This document shows positions 1 to 5,817 of a stretch of 5,879 nt of DNA, piece by piece. Both the position numbers and the translations under genes were made by a program. Every line of letters begins with the position of its first letter. Within the stretch, counting starts at the first letter, position 1. The notes beneath the pieces were generated by a model. The model searched no databases and was not told where the DNA came from. It was given only the letters and a program-made list of their open reading frames with translations. The stretch is from an uncultured bacterium (GTDB taxonomy: Bacteria; Methylomirabilota; Methylomirabilia; Rokubacteriales; CSP1-6), in the NCBI GenBank assembly GCA_946479205.1, contig CAMLFJ010000237.1:1-5879 (forward strand). The letters run 5' to 3'.

Positions 1-845
1 TCGCCGAGCAGGTTGAAGGCGAGCACGACGAGGAGGATGGCGAGCCCGGGGAAGAGCGACACCCACCACGCGCTCGTCACCACGTCGCGGCCCTCCGCGA
101 TCATGGAGCCCCAGGCCGGGGTGGGCGGCGGGATGCCCGCGCCCAGGAAGGAGAGCGAGGCCTCCACGATGATCACGTAGCCGATCTGCAGCGTCACCAG
201 CACCAGCAGCGTGCCGAGCGTGTTCGGCACGAGGTGACGGGTGATGATGCGCCAGGCCCCCGCGCCCGCGAGACGGGCCTGGGCGATGAAGTCCAGCTGC
301 ATCAGGGTCAGCACCTGGCCCCGCATGACCCGCGCGTAGCGCGCCCAGAGGATCACCGCGATGGCGACGACCACGTTGGTGAAGCTCGGGCCGACCGTGA
401 CCGCCAGGATCAGGGCCAGGAGGATCACCGGGAAGGACATCGTCGCGTCGGTGACGCGCATCAGCACCGCGTCCACGCGGCCGCCGTAGTAGCCCGCGGT
501 GAGCCCCACCGCGGCGCCGAAGGCGCTGGCGAGCAGCACCGTGATCACCCCCGCGGAGAGCGAGATCCGCGAGCCCCAGACGATGCGCGAGAGCATGTCG
601 CGGCCCAGCCGGTCGGTGCCGAGCGGATGCTTCCAGCTCCCCGCGTCCTCCCACACCGGAGGCTTGAAGCGGTTGCGAAGCGACTGGGCGTGCGGGTCCG
701 GCAGGCCCAGCAGCGGGGCGACCAGGGCCACGAGCAGGAAGAGGCCGATCACCCCCAGCGGGAAGATGGGCAGCCGCCACCCGCGGGAGGCGGCCGCGGG
801 AACCGCGGTCTCGGGAAGGGCGAAGGCGGCCGGCTCAGCGGGCAT
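1..845 (-). CDS. ABC transporter permease, DppC/OppC type (3' end cut by window)
   Basis: This is the second inner-membrane permease of a peptide/nickel-type (family 5) ABC importer; it pairs with the DppB-type protein to form the transport channel. I translated 281 residues from the ATG at 845-843; the frame is open to the window edge and lacks roughly the last ten residues. Visible landmarks are an N-terminal membrane segment at about 28-48, the OppC-type motif HPLGTDRLGRDMLSRI at 73-88, the cytoplasmic EAA-type loop at about 184-208 (AQARLAGAGAWRII, ending HLVPN), and FLGAGIPPPTPAWGSMI at 233-249 followed by the usual last hydrophobic segment ending FNLLG. The EAA loop contacts the ATPase subunits in this family. 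The start overlaps the end of the upstream permease gene by 11 nt, and no clear Shine-Dalgarno site is seen, so translational coupling is likely. The substrate cannot be inferred. Confidence 0.95.
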   Translation of the reverse strand, partial: MPAEPAAFALPETAVPAAASRGWRLPIFPLGVIGLFLLVALVAPLLGLPDPHAQSLRNRFKPPVWEDAGSWKHPLGTDRLGRDMLSRIVWGSRISLSAGVITVLLASAFGAAVGLTAGYYGGRVDAVLMRVTDATMSFPVILLALILAVTVGPSFTNVVVAIAVILWARYARVMRGQVLTLMQLDFIAQARLAGAGAWRIITRHLVPNTLGTLLVLVTLQIGYVIIVEASLSFLGAGIPPPTPAWGSMIAEGRDVVTSAWWVSLFPGLAILLVVLAFNLLG

Positions 846-1755
846 AGCGGATGCGCGGGTCGATCCACGCGTAGAGGCAGTCCACGCAGAGGTTCACCAC
901 CGCCACGATCGCGGCGGTGGTCAGCACCACCGCCTGGATCACCGGGAAATCGCGCGAGCTGATGCCCTCGTAGGCCAGCCGCCCGATGCCGGGCCACGCG
1001 AACACCGTCTCGACCACGATCGCGGTGGTCACCAGGATCGCGAAGTAGATCCCCGCGAAGGTGACCACCGGGATCAGCGCGTTCCGGAGCGCGTGCAGCC
1101 AGATGACCCGGCGCTCGGCCACGCCCTTCACCCGCGCCAGCTTCACGTACTCCGAGTCGAGGACCTCCAGCATCCCGGAGCGGAGCAGCCGCATGAGCCC
1201 GGCCACCACGAACCAGCCCAGCGTGAAGCCGGGCAGCACGTAGCTCGAGAAGCCGGCGATACCGCCGGCGGGCAGCCACTGCAGCCGGCCCGCCACGAAC
1301 TCCACCAGGAGAATGGCCACCCAGAAGGTGGGCAGCGATTGCCCGAGCACCGAGATGACCTGGGCCGCGCGATCGAGCCCGGTGCCCTTCTTCACCGCGG
1401 CCATGATGCCGAGCGGGAACGCCATCGCGAGCGAGACGCCCATCGCGAAGGCGGCGAGCTTGAGCGAGTTGGGCAGGCGCTCGCGGATCAGCTCGCTCAC
1501 CGGGCGCCGCGCGCGCAGGGAGACGCCGAAGTCGCCGGTGATCGCGCGCCCCACGAAGGAGAGGTACTGCTCGACGTACGGGCGGTCGAGCCCCAGGTAG
1601 CGGCGGGCGTTGTCGAAGTCCTCCTGGGAGGCCGACATCGGGAGGATCAGGTAGAGCGGGTCCCCGGTGGCCCGGGCGAGCACGAACACCACCACCGAGA
1701 CGATCGCGAGCGCGATCAGCGACTGGAGGAGGCGCGCCGCGACGAAGCGAAGCAT
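835..1755 (-). CDS. ABC transporter permease, DppB/OppB type
   Basis: This is the first inner-membrane permease of the family 5 (dipeptide/oligopeptide/nickel) importer, 306 residues, the normal length. The N-terminus MLRFVAARLLQSLIALAIVSVVVF is the standard first membrane helix (about 8-27), followed by a periplasmic region with the LGLDRPYVEQYL stretch (54-65) and GDFGVSL (74-80), then several hydrophobic helices between about 98 and 290. The EAA-type coupling loop lies at 201-230 (SEYVKLARVKGVAERRV then ALRNALIPV), and FAWPGIGRLAYEGI at 252-265 and WIDPRIRY at the C-terminus are family hallmarks. It starts 28 nt after the binding-protein stop codon with only a weak purine-rich site (GAGG about 14 nt upstream), and its stop overlaps the DppC-type start. 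Same operon as both neighbours. Confidence 0.96.
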   Translation of the reverse strand: MLRFVAARLLQSLIALAIVSVVVFVLARATGDPLYLILPMSASQEDFDNARRYLGLDRPYVEQYLSFVGRAITGDFGVSLRARRPVSELIRERLPNSLKLAAFAMGVSLAMAFPLGIMAAVKKGTGLDRAAQVISVLGQSLPTFWVAILLVEFVAGRLQWLPAGGIAGFSSYVLPGFTLGWFVVAGLMRLLRSGMLEVLDSEYVKLARVKGVAERRVIWLHALRNALIPVVTFAGIYFAILVTTAIVVETVFAWPGIGRLAYEGISSRDFPVIQAVVLTTAAIVAVVNLCVDCLYAWIDPRIRYAR

Positions 1756-1783
1756 CGCGTGGGCTGCCGCCTCGCGCCCCCGG

Positions 1784-3370
1784 CTATTTCCCGGAGGCGA
1801 GCTGGTCGAAGAAGAGGTCGTACATGACGCTGCCCACGTTCCACTTGGCGAGGGTCTTGGACGTCGCGTACGGGGAATGCAGGTAGACCACCGGGACGCC
1901 CAGGTGCTCGCTCCGCAGCCGGGTGTAGACGTTGCGCATCAGCACGTTGATCTTCTCGCGATCCGTCTGGCGCATCACCTGCGACAGCATCCCGTCGATC
2001 TCGGGGTCGTTGACCGTATCGGAGGGCTTGGAGGCCGAGTAGGCCTGCTTCTCCAGCAGGGCGTACGCCCCGATCCAGTCCCGGTTGGCGATGTTGAAGT
2101 AGCCGACCGCGCCGGGGACGCTGCGGTCGAACCACGCCTTCCGGAACGCGGGGTAGTCCACCGGGATCAGGCGGCTCTTGATCCCGAGCTTCTCCCAGTA
2201 GCCGGCCACCGCCTCCGCCATCGTCTTGCCCTCCGGAAGACCGGGGAGCTGGTAGGCGTAGACGTCCTGGTTGAACCCGGAGGCGAATCCCGCGTCGGCC
2301 ATGAGCTTCTTGGCCCGCGGCAGATCGTAGGGATACGTCATGTCCGGCGTCTGCTTGAAGCCCACGTCCTTGAAGGACCACGAGAGACCGAGCGGGACCG
2401 CCGCGGGCTCGGCCTTGCCCCCGAAGATGGACTGCGCGATCTCGGCGCGATCGAGCGCCAGGTTGAGCGCTTCCCGGACCCGCTTGTCCTTCGCGGGCGG
2501 CACCCGGCCGTCGGCTCCGAGAACCCACCACATGGTGAGGATGGATTCCTCCCGGCGGTAGTGGATCGGGAATCCGTCCTTCTCCACGTCCTTCACCCGC
2601 TCGCGGCTCAGCTCGACCACGTCCACCTCGCCGCGCCGCAGGAGCGCGATGCGGGTGGTCTCCTCGGGCACGAGGCGAAAGGTCATGGTCTTGTACTTGG
2701 GCGTCCCGATCCGCCAGTGATTGTCCCCGGCGGTCAGGGTGATGTGCGAGCCGGTCACCTGCTCCACGAACTTGTAGGGTCCGCTGCCGATCGGCTTGCG
2801 CGCGAAGACGTCGTCGCCCACCGACTCGATGTACTTCTTCGGCGTGATCATGCCCTCGGTGGAGAGCGAGCGGGACAGGTAGAGCGGGATGATCAGCGTG
2901 GGCTCCTTGGTCACCACCACCACCCGGTCCGGAGCGGGGGTCTCGATGTCCTGGATCAAGGTGCGCAGCGGTCCCGCGTAGCCGGTGGTGGAGCGCTTGC
3001 CGATGTTGCGCATGATGCTGAACTTCACGTCCTCGGAGGTCAGCTCGTCCCCGTTGTGGAACTTCACGCCCTTCCGCAGGTGAAAGGTCCAGCGCTTGAA
3101 GTCCGGGGAGTTCTCCCAGCGGGTGGCGATCCCGCCCTCGCGGGAGGGCTGGCCGTCGGGCGTCGTGCCCACGAGGTAGTCGAACATCATCGAGAGGTAG
3201 TACTTCACCAGGTGGCCGCCCAGCGGCGGATCGAGCACCTCGGTGGCGAAGCTCGACAGGGCGATCGTGAGCTCGGTCTTGGGCTGGGCCCAGCCCGTTC
3301 CCACCGCCACCATGCCCAGCAGGGCCAGGACCAGCAGGAACACTCGGGCCATCGCGGTCGCACGCTTCAT
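1784..3370 (-). CDS. ABC transporter periplasmic substrate-binding protein, family 5
   Basis: This periplasmic receptor captures the ligand and delivers it to the two permeases encoded just downstream. It is 528 residues from the ATG at 3370-3368. A Sec signal peptide is clear: MKRATAMAR, then a hydrophobic core, with likely cleavage after residue 28 (GWA before QPK). There is no lipobox cysteine, so the mature protein should be soluble. The family 5 (SBP_bac_5) signature is at about 94-119 (WTFHLRKGVKFHNGDEL followed by TSEDVKFSI), with the later IGSGPYKF block typical of the family. I chose ATG 3370 over the in-frame GTG at 3379 because GAGGAG (3379-3384) stands 8 nt before the ATG and overlaps that GTG. 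Family members bind peptides, nickel, opines, glutathione or other solutes, and the sequence does not settle which. Confidence 0.96.
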   Translation of the reverse strand: MKRATAMARVFLLVLALLGMVAVGTGWAQPKTELTIALSSFATEVLDPPLGGHLVKYYLSMMFDYLVGTTPDGQPSREGGIATRWENSPDFKRWTFHLRKGVKFHNGDELTSEDVKFSIMRNIGKRSTTGYAGPLRTLIQDIETPAPDRVVVVTKEPTLIIPLYLSRSLSTEGMITPKKYIESVGDDVFARKPIGSGPYKFVEQVTGSHITLTAGDNHWRIGTPKYKTMTFRLVPEETTRIALLRRGEVDVVELSRERVKDVEKDGFPIHYRREESILTMWWVLGADGRVPPAKDKRVREALNLALDRAEIAQSIFGGKAEPAAVPLGLSWSFKDVGFKQTPDMTYPYDLPRAKKLMADAGFASGFNQDVYAYQLPGLPEGKTMAEAVAGYWEKLGIKSRLIPVDYPAFRKAWFDRSVPGAVGYFNIANRDWIGAYALLEKQAYSASKPSDTVNDPEIDGMLSQVMRQTDREKINVLMRNVYTRLRSEHLGVPVVYLHSPYATSKTLAKWNVGSVMYDLFFDQLASGK

Positions 3371-3378
3371 GTCGGACA

Positions 3379-3384
3379 CTCCTC
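3379..3384 (-). promoter_or_regulatory. Ribosome binding site deciding the binding-protein start
   Basis: Minus-strand GAGGAG lies 8 nt before the ATG at 3370. The site includes the first base of the alternative GTG start at 3379, which makes that GTG an unlikely start. Confidence 0.75.
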
Positions 3385-3420
3385 GGTTGGGGGACCGGGT
3401 GAACTTGCGCTTGCCGGGAG

Positions 3421-3450
3421 ACCTTAGCCCGGGAGAGGCCCCGACGGCAA
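3421..3450 (-). promoter_or_regulatory. Possible sigma-70-type promoter for the ABC importer operon
   Basis: On the minus strand TTGCCG (3450-3445; four of six matches to the -35 consensus) is followed after 18 nt by TAAGGT (3426-3421; three of six matches to the -10 consensus). The placement, about 50 nt before the binding-protein start and after the hairpins, is right for a promoter. The match is weak and GC-rich hosts often have poorly conserved promoters, so this is only a candidate. Confidence 0.22.
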
Positions 3451-3455
3451 GCCCC

Positions 3456-3478
3456 GCCGGGGGGTGGACTCCCCCGGC
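3456..3478 (-). terminator. GC-rich hairpin after the kinase-like gene (second of two)
   Basis: GCCGGGGG (3456-3463) pairs perfectly with CCCCCGGC (3471-3478) around a 7-nt loop, giving an 8-bp all-GC stem. It lies in the 133-nt gap between the response-regulator/kinase pair and the importer operon. There is no T-run after it on the minus strand, so it is not a textbook intrinsic terminator. It may be a U-tract-less terminator, an RNA-stabilising element, or chance in GC-rich DNA. Confidence 0.4.
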
Positions 3479-3503
3479 CGGCGGTCAGGTCCCCCGACGC
3501 CGG
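3478..3503 (-). terminator. Hairpin directly after the kinase-like gene stop (first of two)
   Basis: CCGGCG (3478-3483) can pair with CGCCGG (3498-3503), a 6-bp all-GC stem with a 14-nt loop, beginning immediately after the TGA at 3506-3504. It shares base 3478 with the next hairpin, so the two could form in tandem or compete. No T-run is present. Confidence 0.3.
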
Positions 3504-4172
3504 TCAGTCGCGAGAATCGCTGGACTTGGTGAGGTCGAGGACGGCGGGAAGCTGCGGGGACTGGCGGGACAGCTCGAGCCGGGTGATGCGGGACATGTTC
3601 CGGACGATGTCGCGGATCTGCTCGGCCGACTTGATCGCGCGCTGGACGTACGCGGCCGCCGGCTCGGCCACCTGCCCGCGCGCCACCATGAGCTGGAGGC
3701 TCGCCATGATCACGGTGAGCGGGTTGTTGATCTCGTGGGCGGTCGCGAGCGCGAGCTGGCCGACGGAGCGCAGGGCCTCCGCCTCGCCCGCCCGCGCGTC
3801 GGACCGCTTGATGTCGGTGATGTCGTGAGCGTGGCCGAGCACGTACTCCGCCCCGCCGGGCTCCCGGCCGCGCACGTTGCTGTAGCTCCAGATCCGCTCC
3901 TCCCCCTCGCGCGTCACCACGAGCATGAGCCCCTCGTCGGTCGCGTTCTGCCGGATCCGGGCGAGGTACTCGGGGAAGAGATCCCGGACGGCGGGGGCGA
4001 GCAGGTCACCCAGGCTGCGGCCGACCAGCTCGTCCGGCGCGTACCCGAGGCGGTCGGCGGCCGCGCGATTGACCGAGAGCAGGACTCCGGCCAGATCGTG
4101 GATGCAGATCAGGCCGCGGCTCTGCTCCACCAGCTCGCGATAGCGCTGCGGGGACAGCTCGACGTGGGGCAC
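3504..4172 (-). CDS. PAS and histidine-kinase DHp (HisKA) protein lacking the ATPase domain
   Basis: This 222-residue protein joins a sensory PAS domain (about 8-122; it includes GLICIHDLAGVLLSVN and RLGYAPDELVGRS, and ends GHAHDITDIKRSD) to a histidine-kinase dimerisation/phosphoacceptor helix pair (about 130-200). The H-box is LALATAHEINNPL with phosphoacceptor H146. The protein ends shortly after (LDLTKSSDSRD), so the HATPase_c domain with its N, G1 and G2 boxes is absent, and none is visible in the 133 nt that follow in any frame. It should therefore not autophosphorylate; it could be a phosphotransfer partner, a dominant sensor that dimerises with another kinase, or a degraded gene. The start is a GTG at 4172 with GGAGG (4180-4184) 7 nt upstream; the frame stays open further upstream but overlaps the response regulator. 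No membrane helices, so cytoplasmic. It begins 14 nt after the response-regulator stop, so the two are probably co-transcribed. Confidence 0.88.
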   Translation of the reverse strand: MPHVELSPQRYRELVEQSRGLICIHDLAGVLLSVNRAAADRLGYAPDELVGRSLGDLLAPAVRDLFPEYLARIRQNATDEGLMLVVTREGEERIWSYSNVRGREPGGAEYVLGHAHDITDIKRSDARAGEAEALRSVGQLALATAHEINNPLTVIMASLQLMVARGQVAEPAAAYVQRAIKSAEQIRDIVRNMSRITRLELSRQSPQLPAVLDLTKSSDSRD

Positions 4173-4179
4173 CGGCGGG

Positions 4180-4184
4180 CCTCC
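4180..4184 (-). promoter_or_regulatory. Ribosome binding site deciding the kinase-like gene start
   Basis: GGAGG on the minus strand sits 7 nt before the GTG at 4172, inside the 14-nt gap after the response-regulator stop codon. It supports the short 222-residue form over longer in-frame readings. Confidence 0.7.
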
Positions 4185-4186
4185 GT

Positions 4187-4561
4187 TCAGGCCGGGGAGA
4201 AGGCGCGCTGCACCGCCCCGACCAGCTCGGCGATGGTGAAGGGCTTGGCGAGCACCGGCACGCCGCTCTGCCGGAGGAACTCGTCGTACTCCTCGGCCTC
4301 CGCGTACCCGGTGACGAACACGAGGTGGCTCTGCGCGGCCGGATACCGGCGCTCGACCTCGTGGAAGAGCCCGCGCCCGTCGAGCTTCGGCATCGCGAGA
4401 TCGCTCACGATCGCGGAGTAGACGTTCTCGGCGAGGAGCCGCAGCGCGTCCGTGCCGTCCACCGCGGTATCCACGTGCTCCCACTCCTCCCGCAGGATCT
4501 CCGCCTCGAGCTCCCGGACGTTCGTCTCGTCCTCGACCACCAGAATGCGCGTTTCGGACAC
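4187..4561 (-). CDS. Single-domain response regulator (CheY-like receiver)
   Basis: A 124-residue protein consisting only of a receiver domain, with no DNA-binding or enzymatic output domain. All key residues are in place: acidic pair E10/D11 (VVEDE), phosphoacceptor D54 (IVSDLAMPKLDG), T84 (VFVTGYAE) and K106 (VLAKPF). Such stand-alone receivers act by protein-protein contact or pass phosphate along a relay. Translation begins at a GTG (4561) preceded by GAGAGGAG (4568-4575), whose AGGAG core is 6 nt from the start. The PAS/DHp protein gene follows 14 nt after its stop, so the natural partner is that protein's H146, although the phosphate would have to originate from another kinase. A sigma-54-like element lies upstream. 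Confidence 0.93.
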   Translation of the reverse strand: MSETRILVVEDETNVRELEAEILREEWEHVDTAVDGTDALRLLAENVYSAIVSDLAMPKLDGRGLFHEVERRYPAAQSHLVFVTGYAEAEEYDEFLRQSGVPVLAKPFTIAELVGAVQRAFSPA

Positions 4562-4567
4562 TGGCTG

Positions 4568-4575
4568 CTCCTCTC
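4568..4575 (-). promoter_or_regulatory. Ribosome binding site for the response regulator
   Basis: Minus-strand GAGAGGAG, with its AGGAG core 6 nt before the GTG start at 4561, supports that non-ATG start. Confidence 0.7.
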
Positions 4576-4620
4576 GGTACCGGAATGGCCGGGCTCAGGG
4601 TCCCTGGCGGCGCATTCTTG

Positions 4621-4636
4621 TGCAAGAAGTGCACCA
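4621..4636 (-). promoter_or_regulatory. Candidate sigma-54 (-24/-12) promoter for the response-regulator/kinase pair
   Basis: The minus strand reads TGGTGCACTTCTTGCA from 4636 to 4621. It has the GG (-24) and GC (-12) dinucleotides exactly 10 nt apart, TGG at the upstream half and TTGCA at the downstream half, as in the sigma-54 consensus TGGCAC-N5-TTGCA; two consensus bases (the CA of CAC) differ. Transcription would start near 4610, leaving a leader of about 50 nt before the regulator start. No enhancer-binding site or activator gene is seen in the window, so this rests on motif and position alone. Confidence 0.35.
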
Positions 4637-4710
4637 CGATCCCGCACAACCAAATCAGGGCGTTACGTGGTCGGCCGCGCCCGCCACTGCTGGGAAGTGT
4701 CAGTGCGCAC

Positions 4711-4734
4711 GCGCCGCGGGTCACCCGGCGGCGC
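4711..4734 (-). terminator. GC-rich hairpin after the iron permease-like gene
   Basis: GCGCCGCGGG (4711-4720) pairs with CCCGGCGGCGC (4724-4734) as a 10-bp stem with one bulged G and a TCA loop. It starts 9 nt beyond the TGA of the upstream gene (4746-4744), where a terminator would be expected. No T-run follows on the minus strand, so function as an intrinsic terminator is unproven. Confidence 0.4.
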
Positions 4735-4743
4735 ACGGCCCGG

Positions 4744-5199
4744 TCAGCGGGGGCGCTTCCGGGCGGCGCGGGTCTCGGCCTCTTCGACGGAGTGCGACGC
4801 GGTGAGCGTGGTGTCCCGCTTGGCGATCTCGGCGAGCGTCTGGTAGTGCCGGTGCAGCGTCGCCACCTCCTGCTCGGTGAGATCCTCGACGTTGATCAGC
4901 CGATTGCTCGCGCCCTGCAGCACCGCCACGATCTCGTTGAGCTTCAGATGGATCGCCAGCGAGTCCTTGTTTTGCGAGCGCTGGATCAGGAACACCATGA
5001 GGAAGGTGACGATGGTGGTCCCGGTATTGATGACGAGCTGCCAGGTATCCGAGAAGTGGAACACCGGCCCGAGCAGCGCCCACACGATGATGACCCCGAC
5101 CGCGCCCGCGAACGCCTGCGAGCTGCCGGTCCACACCGTGACCGCCCGCGCCGAGCGCTCGAGCCACCGGCTCCCGTCCGCCTTCCGTCGCCTCGCCAT
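4744..5199 (-). CDS. Low-affinity iron permease family membrane protein
   Basis: A 151-residue protein resembling the bacterial members of the low-affinity iron permease family (Pfam Iron_permease, related to yeast Fet4). It has a basic N-terminus (MARRRK), two membrane helices at about 27-46 and 53-72, and the family's best conserved stretch at about 48-80, with FHFSDTWQLVINTGTTIVTF then LIQRSQNKDS. A charged, helical cytoplasmic tail follows (about 81-151), containing LKLNEIVAVLQGASNRLINVE. Iron transport is established for the fungal proteins; for short bacterial relatives it is only assumed. The ATG at 5199 has GGAGGAG (5208-5214) 8 nt upstream. The gene begins 19 nt after the amidohydrolase stop and is probably co-transcribed with it; the pairing does not suggest an obvious joint function. 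Confidence 0.85.
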   Translation of the reverse strand: MARRRKADGSRWLERSARAVTVWTGSSQAFAGAVGVIIVWALLGPVFHFSDTWQLVINTGTTIVTFLMVFLIQRSQNKDSLAIHLKLNEIVAVLQGASNRLINVEDLTEQEVATLHRHYQTLAEIAKRDTTLTASHSVEEAETRAARKRPR

Positions 5200-5207
5200 C
5201 GTGGAAT

Positions 5208-5214
5208 CTCCTCC
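5208..5214 (-). promoter_or_regulatory. Ribosome binding site for the iron permease-like gene
   Basis: A strong minus-strand GGAGGAG lies 8 nt before the ATG at 5199, in the 19-nt gap after the amidohydrolase stop codon. It indicates independent initiation within a shared transcript. Confidence 0.75.
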
Positions 5215-5218
5215 GTCC

Positions 5219-5817
5219 TCAGCTCATCGGCCAGCGCGAGCGCGGGAAGGACACGCCGGTGCGGGCCTGCAGCCGCTCGCCGATCTCCTGCACCCGGGCG
5301 AAGAGGCGCGGCTCGTCCACGAAGCGCTGCCGGTAGGCGTCCACCACCACCCGGCCGTCGATCACGACGGTGTGCACGCTCCGGCCGTCCGCGTTGTAGA
5401 CCAGGTTGTTGACCGGGTTCCAGAGGGCCTGCCACTCCGGGCGCAGGGTGTCGAAGCAGACCAGGTCGGCCTTCTTGCCGACCTCGATCGAGCCCAGCTC
5501 GTCGCCCAGCCCCATCGCCTGCGCGCCCTGGATCGTCGCCATCTCGAGCGCGGCCTCCGCGGGGATCAGGCGCGTGTCCTGGCGCGCGTCCTTGTACTGG
5601 ATGGCCGCCATGTTCATGGTGCGGACCATGTCGAGGTGGTTCGAGTTGTTGGGCGAGTCGCAGCCGAGCGCGATCTTCACCCCGCGGGCCAGGAACTCGG
5701 GCATGCGCCCGTGCTGGGGCACGCCGCGCCCGCCCTTCGCCGCGGTGACCGGGCACATCGCGATCGCGGTGCCGGTCCGCGCCACCACGTCGATCTCCGC
5801 CTCGTCGAGGCCGAGAC
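5219..5817 (-). CDS. Amidohydrolase family protein, AtzA/TrzA/MtaD-like (5' end missing)
   Basis: The C-terminal 198 residues of a cytoplasmic metal-dependent hydrolase or deaminase of the amidohydrolase superfamily. The visible part starts LGLDEAEIDVVARTG, which matches the region just after the metal-binding histidine near beta-strand 6, followed by TAIAMCPVTAAKGG. Next comes the strand-8 aspartate block ALGCDSPNNSNHLDM, whose Asp (visible residue 53) is the expected metal/catalytic ligand. The usual C-terminal beta-sandwich follows, with LGSIEVGKKADLVCFD and VVIDGRVVVD. Full-length relatives are about 430-480 residues, so more than half is missing, including the HxH metal motif. The loss is due to the contig ending: from 5818 the sequence is Illumina adapter. 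Relatives deaminate or dechlorinate triazines, adenosine derivatives, guanine or cytosine; the substrate here cannot be assigned. A GTG at 5788 is in frame but is internal, not the real start. Confidence 0.92.

Noticed and set aside
1..60. Adapter or vector sequence at the left end, as at the right end
   Set aside because: Bases 1-60 translate as the expected final hydrophobic segment of the DppC-type permease (LAILLVVLAFNLLG), so they are genomic.
499..1827. Plus-strand open frame (442 codons)
   Set aside because: It is antisense to both permease genes, with an Arg/His/Glu/Gly-rich translation and no recognisable domain.
3371..3379. GTG at 3379 as start of the binding protein
   Set aside because: It overlaps the Shine-Dalgarno sequence that is ideally spaced from the ATG at 3370, and the signal peptide begins naturally at that ATG.
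1667..3427. Long plus-strand open frame (586 codons)
   Set aside because: It lies antisense to the clearly identified binding protein, has a low-complexity composition rich in H, R, G and V, and shows no family motif. High GC makes long antisense frames common.
3243..4421. Plus-strand open frame (392 codons)
   Set aside because: It runs antisense through the binding-protein signal peptide, the kinase-like gene and the regulator, with no motif.
3504..4736. Extended 410-codon version of the PAS/DHp gene
   Set aside because: The extra N-terminus is an out-of-frame overlap with the whole response regulator, is Arg/Gly/Ala-rich and carries no domain. The GTG at 4172 with GGAGG 7 nt upstream is a far better start.
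4585..5412. Plus-strand frame with an early CKKC motif (possible small zinc-binding protein)
   Set aside because: There is no ribosome site before the ATG, the CKKC comes from the inverted-repeat/promoter-like patch, and the rest is antisense to the iron permease-like gene.
5219..5788. GTG at 5788 as the start of a short amidohydrolase
   Set aside because: The family homology continues upstream to 5815, so this GTG is an internal valine; the true start is off the contig.
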